The notes below the pieces were generated by a model. It was not told the origin of the DNA. It saw nothing but the letters and a program-made list of their open reading frames with translations, and did not search any database. DNA of 64,000 nucleotides from Amphiura filiformis (lineage: Eukaryota; Echinodermata; Ophiuroidea; Amphilepidida; Amphiuridae): NCBI RefSeq assembly GCF_039555335.1, contig NC_092628.1:74588713-74652712 (forward strand), in the 5' to 3' direction. The number at the start of each line of letters is the position of its first letter. The first letter of the stretch is position 1. The translations under genes were made by a program, and so were the position numbers. This document shows, piece by piece, positions 31,301 through 37,040 of the stretch.

Positions 31301-33711
31301 TAGATTTTCACATCTGATCAGTCACCCTACTCCCTCTGTTTGTTAGCTTCCCAAGTGGACTACTGACATTGCCTTGCGGTTAAGATTTTTAACACGGGAC
31401 TCTATGGACTAAAATTGTCCATGATGTAATGCATCTTTAAATGGATCTGCCTTTTGATTGGTCGCCCATACCTCGCTATGGTTTAAATCGTCTGGGCCCG
31501 CGCCATTACCATGAACTACACCGTAAACAACTGTCTGTGGTATTTGCGGCGCTTTTGTGTTGACGCGAAAGTTAATCTCTCATCAAACATCTAGCGCGTC
31601 CGGCTTAGTACTTGTGGTTAATGGACTGATAAACAAGTATGCTTGACAGTGTGTTTTTAGAGAGCAAAGTCCAGGGGGTAAAGTTCTGCTTACAATTCAA
31701 AGTTCATAGTCGAAATTTCGGGGTTCGCTATCAATAAACTGGTAGATTCCAAAATCAGAATTGTTCAGTATTAAAGCAAGCCGTTATAATTATGCAAGAT
31801 AATGTTGCATTCAATTACTTTTATTGTCACTAATCGTCTGATATTTTAAACTCTTTATGACCATTTTACTATTGAATACTTTAATTTTAATAAACATCAG
31901 TATAATTTTGAGTTCAACGAAATGGGTTCATCATGACTAATAATAACATATTTTAAATAAAATTCGACTATGGCATAGTCTATAGCGTGCCTGGACCTAA
32001 GGACAAACTGACAATAAAGGCGGTAAGTCTGATTCACATCAAAAGCCCGCCGACTATATTGTTATGGATTGTATATAGATTATTTTCATGGCATTTCTCT
32101 ATGATCACATAAACACTGTACCTTTGTCTTTCAAGCAACACATGTAAAAATTATATCACACACTTGATTACCTAACTGCATTAGCTCAATGGTCTACAGT
32201 CACTAGCTGAAATTTAGTCGTTTTGTTAAGGGAAATAAGAGACTGAAATGAGGTATTATGTATATTTTCGATTTCTCGGGAACTAAAGTATGGAGAGTGC
32301 TGGCTTTTGGAATAGTAGTAAAACACAAACATCCATCTCATAAAATCATCTTTGTCGGGGTTTTAGTTTATTTATAATGTGGGGTAATATGTGTTATTTT
32401 TGACAAAAACAAGGCTTTTCTTTCAATAAACATTTTGATATTGCCAACAATAGCAAACGTGGAAAAATAATGTTTTTACCAGTTCTGTTGACTAATCCCC
32501 AAACATTAAAATGAGTGTCTCCCTAGAAAATATTTGAAACCGGGATTAAAATATAACTGTTATTCTACTATTGTTACATTTACACAAAAAGTAGGCCTAG
32601 TGGTACAGCGAGAGAGGTCATCGTTTGAATGGGAAATTTATTTTTTTAATTTTCTGTTCATTTGAGGTTGATATCATCCATGAAATATCACATGAATTAT
32701 TAAGTTTCTATTTACATAATACACGAAACAAATTTGTATTACGATGTGGTAATTTCACTAATAATAATATAAGTTTCTATTTACATAGCATTTTGTATAT
32801 TTTAAGCCCTATTGTCACAAACCCCTCACGGAAATATCCTGCGCCTCCTCGAGCCACTTCCGGTCCTGCCGGGACTCGAACCCACGACCCTGGGTTTAAG
32901 AGGCGAGCGCGCTAGCGTATAGACCAAAAGAGGACTTCCCCGTCAGGTCTATAATACTAACGCACTTATACCTCCGTGACATGCTCCCCCTCCTCGTAAG
33001 GCGCGTCCTCGCGCCTTACTTCCTCTGTTTAAACTGGTCGTCCTTGATACAAGGCATACTCGGCCAGACTGGGCGTCCTTGATACAAGGCATACTCGGCC
33101 AGCCATTTTTATGAACGCCTAACCCTTTCCGATGGGTGATCCCCCTGGTGTTAAGAAACACAAGGGACCACCGCTGCCACCATTTATGTCACAAACCCCT
33201 CACGGAAATATCCTGCGCCTCCTCGAGCCACTTCCGGTCCTGCCGGGACTCGAACCCACGACCCTGGGTTTAAGAGGCGAGCGCGCTAGCGTATAGACCA
33301 AAAGAGGACTTCCCCGTCAGGTCTATAATACTAACGCACTTATACCTCCGTGACACTATTTACATGATTTTTTTGCCAGTTTCATACATTTTTAGCACGT
33401 TGTATCGGTCATCCCACCTGCGCATGCACAGATTATTGTTTCATTTGCATCAGTTATCATCGAACTGAGTACCAGTTCTCATACGTGACCAGTCATCATA
33501 TTTTCCTCTGTTTTATTTTGTAGATAATTAATGCCATTTGTAAAATACTGCATTTTCATTTTCGCCATTTTTGCAGAATAATGTTGCTTCCCTTCAAGTC
33601 CTAAAGTTGCTGAAGTACAAAGATGTCCCATGTCCAATCAAGACTAATGACAAGTCTCGTATTTTACCAAAGACAGACCCAGGCATAGTGTTTATTTCTG
33701 CCAAAAACTAG
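509..33711 (+). CDS. TRPM-family cation channel, 3' part of gene (17 exons, 5' end outside window)
   Basis: Joined exons: 509-671, 4705-4886, 5816-5931, 12381-12533, 13165-13191, 13726-13816, 17870-18056, 18550-18769, 19159-19218, 20363-20497, 21580-21819, 22989-23166, 23399-23555, 24811-25001, 25230-25362, 28089-28143, 33577-33711. Every junction is AG/GT and phases agree throughout, giving 806 residues and a TAG stop. Residues 1-55 are the end of the SLOG-type MHR1 region, about 55-380 the helical MHR repeats, 400-635 S1-S6, with pore motif RPYFQIYGELFLEDI, then a TRP helix (IWKNQFY) and a short coiled-coil tail. TRPM channels are tetrameric membrane cation channels. The acidic pore loop looks like the TRPM1/3/6/7 group, which suggests divalent permeability (inference). 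No C-terminal kinase or NUDIX domain is seen. Family is secure; orthology to one vertebrate TRPM is not. Confidence 0.95.
1876..3979. mobile_element. 2.1-kb TIR element with repeated TTACCCACGAATCC motif
   Basis: Inverted ends share TATGGTCAATTCCAGC followed by AAAGCGG and ACAAAATTCTCTCT, and each is flanked by TA, a Tc1/mariner-like target duplication. No transposase ORF is seen, so it is non-autonomous. Between about 2060 and 3795 the motif TTACCCACGAATCC or close variants recurs about eleven times (near 2064, 2249, 2415, 2430, 2583, 2752, 2770, 3067, 3086, 3438, and inverted at 3780). It lies in a TRPM intron. Confidence 0.75.
4705..4886 (+). CDS. TRPM exon 2 (charged linker of MHR region)
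   Basis: Completes the split Arg codon of the previous exon and reads DTEELRKRMNNIIKL onward. It is a Lys/Glu-rich helical stretch ending ILQALMT, as found before the MHR2 repeats. The acceptor is TTTTCAG and the donor G|GTAAGAG. Confidence 0.9.
5816..5931 (+). CDS. TRPM exon 3 (MHR2)
   Basis: Reads AYQEDSVFSRQLDLAQKWNR, then CDIVTNEVFV. The pattern QL.LA..WNR.DI...E.F is a hallmark of the TRPM homology region. It ends in phase 0 at a strong GTAAGT donor. Confidence 0.93.
6250..6620 (-). pseudogene. Penelope-like element 3' fragment (GIY-YIG endonuclease C-terminus)
   Basis: The reverse strand reads ILDKEEKWSERGVK, a stop, then IRQRVEEPALNKKGNSLP, matching the end of GIY-YIG domains in Penelope-like elements. 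A short 3' UTR with CATCAG, GGACGCAACATAGCAAAC and TAGTACCAGTATTAG follows. Truncated and interrupted by a stop, so dead. Confidence 0.7.
7607..8719. mobile_element. 1.1-kb TIR element, PIF/Harbinger-like
   Basis: The ends read GGGAGTGTTCA...AATACTTTGGT and its reverse complement, flanked on both sides by TAA, a 3-bp target duplication of the PIF/Harbinger type. Inside are G-runs joined to TCAAAAAAGTTT-type units near both ends and GCGCGCTTCGCGCGC-like hairpins at 7757 and 8271. No transposase ORF. Confidence 0.75.
9420..9530. repeat. Dispersed repeat, copy 1 (pair of 24552-24690)
   Basis: Shares GCGCCCAATTAGACGCATTTG..., ATGGGTTGCAAA.ACAGCA and AAAGTCAGC.TCCG blocks with 24552-24690. The other copy has about 45 extra bases between blocks. 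The 133-codon frame on the reverse strand (9129-9530) covers it, but no protein family is recognised. Confidence 0.5.
9890..9992 (+). repeat. Penelope-like 3' tail remnant
   Basis: CCGGACCAGGAGGCAATGTAGCAAAC followed by TAGTACCAGTATTAGATTTT matches the 3' UTR of the fragment at 6250-6620 in opposite orientation. It ends where a TIR element begins at 10009. Confidence 0.5.
10009..10505. mobile_element. 497-bp MITE with two internal hairpins
   Basis: The terminal inverted repeat is CCTTAATGTACGATCTTTTT at 10010-10030 and its complement at 10482-10504. Inside are hairpin 10210-10285 (22-bp perfect arms 10225-10246/10249-10270 plus a 10-bp outer stem) and hairpin 10302-10346 (19-bp perfect arms, 7-nt loop). 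No ORF. Confidence 0.72.
11114..11766. mobile_element. 653-bp MITE with about 200-bp terminal inverted repeats
   Basis: The ends AACTGCTCAAATAAAG... and the complement continue as inverted similarity for about 200 bp on each side, through CAGTCATGTAAC and GTATCAAATT-type blocks. TA flanks both sides. Non-autonomous; Tc1/mariner-type target site. Confidence 0.78.
12155..12232 (+). repeat. tRNA-derived sequence (SINE or tRNA pseudogene)
   Basis: Exact A box TGGCACAGTAG (12166-12176) and B box GGTTCGAACCC (12208-12218) with 31-nt spacing, and a CAT in the anticodon position. The flanks do not pair as an acceptor stem, so it is not called a functional tRNA gene. Confidence 0.6.
12381..12533 (+). 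CDS. TRPM exon 4 (MHR3)
   Basis: Encodes LRTALVNNQPEFVKLFMENG, then VDLEAYLTRKELEYLY, matching the TRPM pattern of an ankyrin-like helix pair ending FV.L..ENG. Phase 0 at both ends. The preceding intron of 6.4 kb holds five or more repeat elements. Confidence 0.93.
12590..12870 (+). repeat. Interstitial telomere-like TTAGGG repeats
   Basis: Degenerate array of TTAGGG with GTTAGTGGG variants about 60-280 bp downstream of TRPM exon 4. It is inside an intron, so it is not a chromosome end. Confidence 0.85.
13165..13191 (+). CDS. TRPM exon 5, 27-nt microexon
   Basis: Nine codons (AKKSPLTKL) between TTTTTTCAG and GTAAGTGA. Phase 0 on both sides, so including or skipping it keeps the frame; alternative splicing is possible but not shown by the sequence. 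Confidence 0.8.
13301..13627. mobile_element. Possible hAT-like MITE
   Basis: Left end CAGTGGCGTAGCTA.GGGGTTG and right end complement CTGGCGTAGGTACCGGGGATTG are related inverted termini. No clear target duplication, so the call is weak. Confidence 0.35.
13726..13816 (+). CDS. TRPM exon 6
   Basis: Reads EKENLDAIGRLIHKLTGNVN, then PYDSSNTTETG, resembling the TRPM linker that carries the conserved '..L..LLG' helix before the DPF motif. The acceptor is GTATTCAG; the donor follows ACAG. Confidence 0.88.
14313..16508. mobile_element. 2.2-kb TIR element interrupted by a second TIR element
   Basis: 39-bp inverted ends start GTCTCGGTCCCAGCCG and run to GTCACTAAA (14313-14351 and 16470-16508). The left TIR is followed directly by the inner element at 14350. 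No transposase frame is visible. Confidence 0.62.
14350..15223. mobile_element. Inner TIR element with 90-bp hairpin
   Basis: Ends AACAAACCGTCTGGCGAC and complement (one mismatch). A long imperfect hairpin occupies 14655-14840, with arms of about 90 bp meeting at GCCGGCGCAGCCGGT. It appears inserted beside the left end of the outer element. Confidence 0.6.
17870..18056 (+). CDS. TRPM exon 7 (DPF..LFL / MHR4)
   Basis: Encodes LLKDPFRHLFLFAILNNYHE, MAEYFWDEGNEHMASALTAC and KMYKTMA. This is the very conserved TRPM block DPF.DLF..A.L....EMA.FFW..G...LA.AL.AC. The donor GTAGGT at 18057 overlaps a TAG that would stop the open frame; the next exon's phase requires this donor. Confidence 0.95.
18170..18310 (+). 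repeat. CCCTAA array plus conserved TGGTTGCAG motif, copy 1
   Basis: GCTAACCCTAACCCT is followed about 70 bp later by CCAATTATGGTTGCAG then GAAGAAATTAAACGCCCCGCC. The same order is found on the reverse strand at 38744-38930. Confidence 0.5.
18550..18769 (+). CDS. TRPM exon 8 (pre-S1 helices)
   Basis: Encodes RYEGLACEILGECTKYRDGM, then NWGGVTCLRLAEVS and FLSHDNVQ. This is the TRPM pre-transmembrane block in which N(W)..TCL.LA is invariant. It ends in phase 0 with GTAAGA. Confidence 0.95.
19159..19218 (+). CDS. TRPM exon 9 (start of S1)
   Basis: Twenty codons: DASPWFLRLYAPRHKFFYNM. TRPM proteins have a short '..FY.AP..KF..' segment leading into S1. The acceptor CAACAAG is less pyrimidine-rich than the others; the start rests on frame and homology. 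Confidence 0.82.
19249..19308 (+). repeat. (TCA)n microsatellite
   Basis: About 18 TCA/ATC units directly downstream of TRPM exon 9. It gives a poly-Ser frame that is not coding. Confidence 0.95.
20363..20497 (+). CDS. TRPM exon 10 (S1-S2)
   Basis: ICYVLFLTLFSYELL forms S1 and ILLIVWGTTMIWEEIAQ forms S2; the E.W...EE pattern of TRPM S2 is visible as MIWEEI. Phase 0 at both ends. Confidence 0.92.
21580..21819 (+). CDS. TRPM exon 11 (S3-S4, S4-S5 linker)
   Basis: YWNIIDILILSIFAVGVIL is S3 (TRPM signature W.N..D). S4 follows in a segment ending FRFLHTFMISRRLGPKIIMV. The motif LGPKI is a strongly conserved TRPM S4-S5 element. Confidence 0.95.
22200..22400 (+). repeat. tRNA-derived SINE-like unit, forward copy
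   Basis: Begins with CTGCGATCG..., has B box GGTTCAAAACC (22340-22350), and ends in a TTCTTCATCTTCTTC-type tail. It faces the reverse copy at 22500-22730. Confidence 0.5.
22500..22730 (-). repeat. tRNA-derived SINE-like unit, reverse copy
   Basis: The reverse strand carries CTGCGAT-type head, GTGTGGCTACCGGTCGG (A-box-like), GGTTCGAATTCC (B box, 22562-22573) and a pyrimidine tail like the forward copy. Tail-to-tail arrangement. Confidence 0.55.
22989..23166 (+). CDS. TRPM exon 12 (S5 and pore helix)
   Basis: GLFIVIMLFVLLGYGIAVQ is S5. FYRPYFQIYGELFLEDIV forms the pore helix and filter, with acidic residues after the GEL motif as in divalent-permeable TRPMs. The donor is G|GTGAGA, phase 1. 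Confidence 0.95.
23399..23555 (+). CDS. TRPM exon 13 (turret and S6)
   Basis: The turret has two cysteines (GTC..., MPMCPEN), the usual TRPM disulfide pair, with an N-glycosylation sequon NHT between them. S6 is GVLLLGLYMVISNVLLLNLL followed by IAMFG. Confidence 0.95.
23813..23992. mobile_element. About 180-bp foldback MITE
   Basis: The whole segment folds on itself: GTGAAAAA..., GGTCAT.TATATTC, TTTACCTGTTT and TTGCACAATAG recur as complements in reverse order, centred near 23905. Confidence 0.68.
24264..24516. mobile_element. 253-bp palindromic MITE with TTG target duplication
   Basis: The TIR starts GGTCCGTATGCACAAAAG and continues with GTTAGACC and TTAAGTGGAATTTAGT blocks for about 70 bp per side. 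TTG flanks both ends (24261-24263, 24517-24519). Confidence 0.75.
24552..24690. repeat. Dispersed repeat, copy 2 (pair of 9420-9530)
   Basis: Same ordered blocks as 9420-9530 (ACGCCCAATTAGA, ATGGGTTGCAAA, AAAGTCAGCATCCGAAAGT). Lies just downstream of the palindromic MITE and about 120 bp before TRPM exon 14. Confidence 0.5.
24811..25001 (+). CDS. TRPM exon 14 (S6 end and TRP helix)
   Basis: NTFQNVEEETDVIWKNQFYF completes S6 and gives the TRP-box equivalent (IWKNQFY; family consensus VWKFQRY). A hydrophobic re-entrant helix LHFLLPWIIIDGL follows. The donor C|GTGAGT is required by the next exon's phase. Confidence 0.93.
25230..25362 (+). CDS. TRPM exon 15 (post-TRP connector)
   Basis: Reads REVKPREAVQLNKLEEAVAY, then NYVIKKRRSGC and a Cys/His-rich end RVCRCFHHTEI. 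It is the basic linker between TRP helix and coiled coil, less conserved than the channel core. Confidence 0.85.
25640..26275 (+). pseudogene. Penelope-like element fragment with inverted arm
   Basis: The forward strand around 25890-26150 reads YVGETKQALK, GHSIYNEEVVILDKEEQWH and RGIKEAIWERIEQPSLNKK, the GIY-YIG endonuclease domain typical of Penelope-like elements, with in-frame stops. The 3' part (about 26050-26270) is matched in inverted orientation by 25645-25885, so the fragment is a foldback with a loop of about 165 bp. Inverted or tandem terminal copies are known for Penelope elements. Confidence 0.75.
26508..28036. mobile_element. 1.5-kb TIR element with GACATAGTGGCGTATCA ends
   Basis: AATTCGTC, CAAGACATAGTGGCGTATCA and TTTTGAGATAAT at 26513-26570 recur as complement at 27972-28033. 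The core GTGGCGTAT also occurs inside, near 26736, 26766, 27690, 27790 and 27812. It holds a nested 865-bp repeat at 26790-27654 and ends about 50 bp before TRPM exon 16. Confidence 0.68.
26790..27654. mobile_element. Dispersed 0.8-0.9-kb repeat, copy 1 (imperfect TIR CATGATGCGGT)
   Basis: Colinear with 53557-54348 from CATGATGC to GCAGTATG. The terminal 18 bp are imperfect inverted repeats. This copy holds extra internal sequence relative to copy 2. No ORF. Confidence 0.72.
28089..28143 (+). CDS. TRPM exon 16 (coiled coil)
   Basis: SKQRIMDKLSETENQTKQK has heptad-like spacing, consistent with the C-terminal assembly coiled coil of TRPM channels. It ends in phase 0 at GTACGT. Confidence 0.8.
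28531..28629 (+). other. Possible alternative exon or alternative C-terminus of the TRPM gene
   Basis: After a good acceptor (CTCTTTTAG) the frame from exon 16 reads ERRDESQETG. With a donor at 28559 it is a 28-nt cassette that leads to a stop two codons into the last exon. Read through, it ends at TAA 28627-28629 after ...DAYGTGFSL. The main isoform must skip it to keep the long last exon open. Confidence 0.4.
30009..30088. repeat. Perfect hairpin, 25-bp arms and 30-nt loop
   Basis: TTTGCATTCTCCATAGAGTT plus GTACA (30009-30033) is exactly complementary to 30064-30088. It could be a tiny foldback element or a small-RNA-like hairpin; the sequence alone cannot decide. Confidence 0.8.
30991..31065. 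repeat. 37-bp tandem duplication
   Basis: ACCAAAAGGATGGCACGGTA... is repeated once with a few substitutions. Confidence 0.8.
32073..32187. repeat. Inverted repeat arm (pair of 33829-33942)
   Basis: Shares ATCACATAAA.ACTGTACC, TTTGTCTTTCAA, TGTAAAAAT and CTTGATTAC.TAAC in order with the reverse strand of 33829-33942. Confidence 0.65.
32813..32981 (-). repeat. TRIM LTR (3' LTR on reverse strand)
   Basis: 169 bp, TG...CA ends within a 6-bp inverted TGTCAC/GTGACA. Pol III B box at 32872-32882 and A box at 32916-32926 (reverse strand), 33 nt apart. Confidence 0.9.
33187..33355 (-). repeat. TRIM LTR (5' LTR on reverse strand)
   Basis: Same 169 bp by eye. B box at 33246-33256, A box at 33290-33300. 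A TATAAG near the LTR start on the reverse strand could be a Pol II element. Confidence 0.9.
33577..33711 (+). CDS. TRPM last exon with stop
   Basis: Only phase 0 is open; it reads NNVASLQVLKLLKYKDVPCP, then ...GIVFISAKN and TAG. Exon 16 (phase 0) joins directly. No recognised domain. It lies about 220 bp downstream of the TRIM insertion. Confidence 0.82.
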   Translation, partial: NNVASLQVLKLLKYKDVPCPIKTNDKSRILPKTDPGIVFISAKN

Positions 33712-33828
33712 CCATATGCACTTTGTACTGTTGCTGCTCTCGGATGTTTTAAACACGTGCCTTTGATGTAATTTAAAAGGCCCGCCTTTTGCGTGATTTG
33801 GCAGTGTCCCTAGTCTATTGATTTTATG

Positions 33829-33942
33829 CTAATATTGTTACGTAATCAAGTATATGGTATTTTTACACATGTGATTTGAAAGACAAAGGTACAGTCTTTA
33901 TGTGATTATAAAGAAATCCCATCAAATATTCTATATATGGGG
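33829..33942. repeat. Inverted repeat arm within the TRPM 3' UTR region
   Basis: Complement of 32073-32187. It begins about 118 bp after the TRPM stop codon, so a transcript of this gene would contain both arms before splicing. Confidence 0.65.
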
Positions 33943-33997
33943 TCAAAGGTCAGCTTTTATTACATACTGACCGCCCCTCGTATGATTAGATCATGTA

Positions 33998-34979
33998 CAG
34001 GGTGTAACAATAAAATTTGTACAATTTGGAAAATAGAATGAAACAAGTATACCGCTTATTTTTGGTTTGATATTTATATGTCTATCAAGATAATTTCTTT
34101 AGCTAGCAGATAAGCTTTATTCCAATAAAATCGATGGTATACAAGTGAAGATATGGCCAATTATGTAACCTAGTCTTAAAACCGCTTGGGCCACTTTTGT
34201 CTGAGTATGACAAGTGACTGAATAGGGTCTGTGTTTAAGCAATGGGGTATTCGATATGGTAGAAATTATTACATAATCATGATAATAGAATATCTCCTTG
34301 AGTTTTTTAAAGTCACAACTAAGCACTGACAACTTCATTTACTAGGAATCGTGGCTGCAGCTCAATAACTACAACCCCAATGCACGTTGGAAGAGCGCAT
34401 TTTTATGGTTGTAACATTCGGTAGCACATGGAGTCAAGCAGAAACCATAAGATTGCTTTATATACAGCTCATTTTCCAAACTCACGTCTTCCATAAAGGC
34501 ATACAATTACGTATATGTACAACTATGAGAAGTATATAGAATTTTTAAAGAGTTTATAACAGAAATGCTGGCAATAGTGGTCGCCCCAGAATAGCTAGAA
34601 GCCCAGCTGAACTTAAGTTTTGTTTTGTACTTATGGATACAAAAACTGTTCTCAGTTTTACCAATGGTATCTGAGGGATATGAGAAATTATTTTATTTAT
34701 AAGATAGTCAGTTCTTTGATGTTAAATAAACGATTTTGCATATCTACGCGATTCAAACTTGATATGCGCAAACATGGCAAAAGTGGCCCAACACGTTTTT
34801 TGGATGATTTAATTAATCGGACATAACTTTTGAACACAAGCTATAAAGAAACCAACTAAACGTCTTCTTTTAGCCCAGATATTACTGACTGTATTGTATA
34901 TAACATTTGTGCCATAACTCTTTTAGTTTTTTCCTGAGAAGTCAAAATGCAATTGTATACATTTTATTGTTACACCCTG
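33998..34979. mobile_element. 982-bp TIR element, Tc1/mariner-like target site
   Basis: Ends CAGGGTGTAACAATAAAAT and complement, flanked by TA on both sides. No transposase ORF. Its left TIR supplies an AATAAA (34009-34014) downstream of the TRPM stop. Confidence 0.75.
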
Positions 34980-35152
34980 TACATAAACTTCGGCATTTTT
35001 ATAATGTTGAAAAGATTAGTACACTGAAACGGTTTCAGTAATGAGGCTCTGTATGCAATCTTTTTTTTAAATAGTTGAGTTGAGTAAACTTTGATAAAGG
35101 AGTCATAACATCTTTAAAGTCTTTTACAAGGCCACTAATCTTACATGGTATA

Positions 35153-35480
35153 GATGAGGTGACCTATGATGTCACATGTTTACATTCAGACCGCCCTCTG
35201 TTGTTTCAAAGCAGGCAAAATAACACAGAAGTGTCTATGACAGACCACATAAATCTCTTAAAACTCAACTTTTAAAACCTTTGAAGTTTTGTGTGATATT
35301 ATGTATATAGCTTGATGCATTTATAAACAAGATTGATACCATTTTTGTATTATTTGCTTTGAAACCAAAGTTAATGAATAAAATCAACTTCTTCCATGTA
35401 AACTATAGTGTTTTGTGCCTGACAGTTTTGATCACAGACCAACAGAGGGCGTATCAAATGTAAACACATGTCACCTCATC
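35153..35480. mobile_element. About 330-bp MITE with ACATGGTATA flanks
   Basis: GATGAGGTGAC..., ATGTTTACATT and CGCCCTCTGTTG recur inverted on the right. ACATGGTATA occurs at 35143-35152 and again at 35488-35497, a likely long target duplication. Confidence 0.65.
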
Positions 35481-35499
35481 TATAAATACATGGTATAAA

Positions 35500-37040
35500 T
35501 ATTTGACTACCAAATTTCTAGCTCTCTTATTTTCGCAGTTTTGAATAAGGGGCCTAACTTAGAATAAAGTCATGATTGATATGCAATGTAAATAGTGTAT
35601 ACTATATGTTTACATATTAGAATGATGATGGTGAATTTTACAGTCAATTATGGATTAAATAGTTTTGGTTACAAAAATATGATTACCTTGAAGTACAGAA
35701 TAATTGATAATAATTGATGATCAATTATTAAGAACCAAATTGTGTATAAATAAGAAAACCAATTATATATATCATTGTAATAGCGTCGAAGACATTTATA
35801 TGTTTGGATTCGAGGGCTGTATCAATAATTTCATTATAGTGTGTAGTGAATGGGATCACTGTATATTAGTATTAGTATATTACTGTATATTAGTATTCAA
35901 ATTGTAAAAATGTTAATGTTACGCTGGTCCACATTTTAACACTTTGTATGGCGTTAGACCAGACAATGTCAATATTGTTGATGTTGAAGTTAGCATTGAG
36001 TCACTGGCCCCCAGGTTAATTAGTGATTTCACGGGCTTTTGGCCCGAGGCCCGAGTGCCACCTTATTACGAGGACTAAGAGTAATATTAAGCATAATAAT
36101 GATATGTATAATGTTGATTTGATAAATAGCTTAATTCACTAGTTTTATTTTGAATAAATGCTGATTCATACATTCATTTGATAAATGAACAATCATGATT
36201 ACTTATGCTGGTTTCATACTTTCTGTCGCTTGCCGCTTGTACTTTTCTGCAAGCGGAGCTGCAGCACACCGCTGAGCGGCAGCGGCATGACTCTGAAAGC
36301 CACTCTTGCCGCTCAGCACCGCCGGCTCCAAAATCGTATTTTGTTCTCATACGTCCTGTTTTGTTTACGTTTTGTTCTCATTCAGCACCGCTGAATTCAA
36401 CTTTTGACATATCTCCGACGCAAAGATCTTGAGTCGTATACAAAACGGTCAAATGCTGGGTTCCTCAATTTAAAGTTACCAAAAACATTTTAGCTATGTA
36501 ATGAAACATGAACCAAAATAAAATGCATATAAATAATTCTTGTGCGTCAACATTTGGTTTCTTTGCCAAATCACTTATTATTAACGTTGTAATCGCTGAT
36601 TGGTCGTCATTCCTGTCTTGTAAAACCACTCCAACTAACTTTGTATGTCACTCACTCTCCTCCCCCTTTACCCTTTAAACTTCAGTAACTGGGCTGGATG
36701 TTGGGCGACGAATGTCAGTCACTTCGAGACTTATTGTCTACAAGTTAATATGGCAGCACGCACACCCGACACCTATGTATATATACCCAAAATAGCGCAT
36801 CAATACGTCGAAGTGTGGCCAAACCCTAGCTGGTGCTAGCAAAATCAATTCTTCATGAGAGGAGTATAGTCATACGAGACCTGCTACACCCCGACAGCAC
36901 GACGACAGTGACCGCTCATTATGTTAGTAATATAGATATGTTTCATTTATCACAATTCGCCTATGGCATAGTCTAATATAGTCTAACGGAGCCCACTGCC
37001 GTGATTCCTTAATGCAATAATACCAATGCCACCCGCTCCT
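35500..37040. other. Intergenic sequence without genes
   Basis: No supported gene. 35970-36055 shares GATGTTGAAGT.AGCATTGA and GGGCTTTTGGCCCGAGGCCC with 45618-45725 inside the hAT-like element. Confidence 0.5.

Larger units (their letters stand above)
28630..32812. other. TRPM intron without recognised exons
   Basis: Contains a 25-bp-arm hairpin (30009-30088), a two-unit 37-bp tandem repeat (30991-31065) and one arm of an inverted repeat (32073-32187). Nothing else is supported. Confidence 0.6.
32813..33355 (-). mobile_element. TRIM: 543-bp miniature LTR retrotransposon with Pol III boxes in the LTR
   Basis: Two 169-bp direct repeats (32813-32981 and 33187-33355) look identical, begin TGTCAC and end GTGACA, and are flanked by CTAT on both sides (32809-32812, 33356-33359). 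On the reverse strand the upstream LTR is followed after 4 nt by TGGTGGCAGCGGTGG (33168-33182), complementary to the 3' end of tRNA-Leu of the AAG type. A polypurine tract GAGGAGGGGGAGCA (32982-32995) precedes the other LTR. The 205-bp interior has no coding capacity and contains a 35-bp tandem duplication (33033-33102). Each LTR carries, in the same sense, A box TGGTCTATACG and B box GGTTCGAGTCC. It must rely on enzymes of another element. Inserted in the last TRPM intron. Confidence 0.9.
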
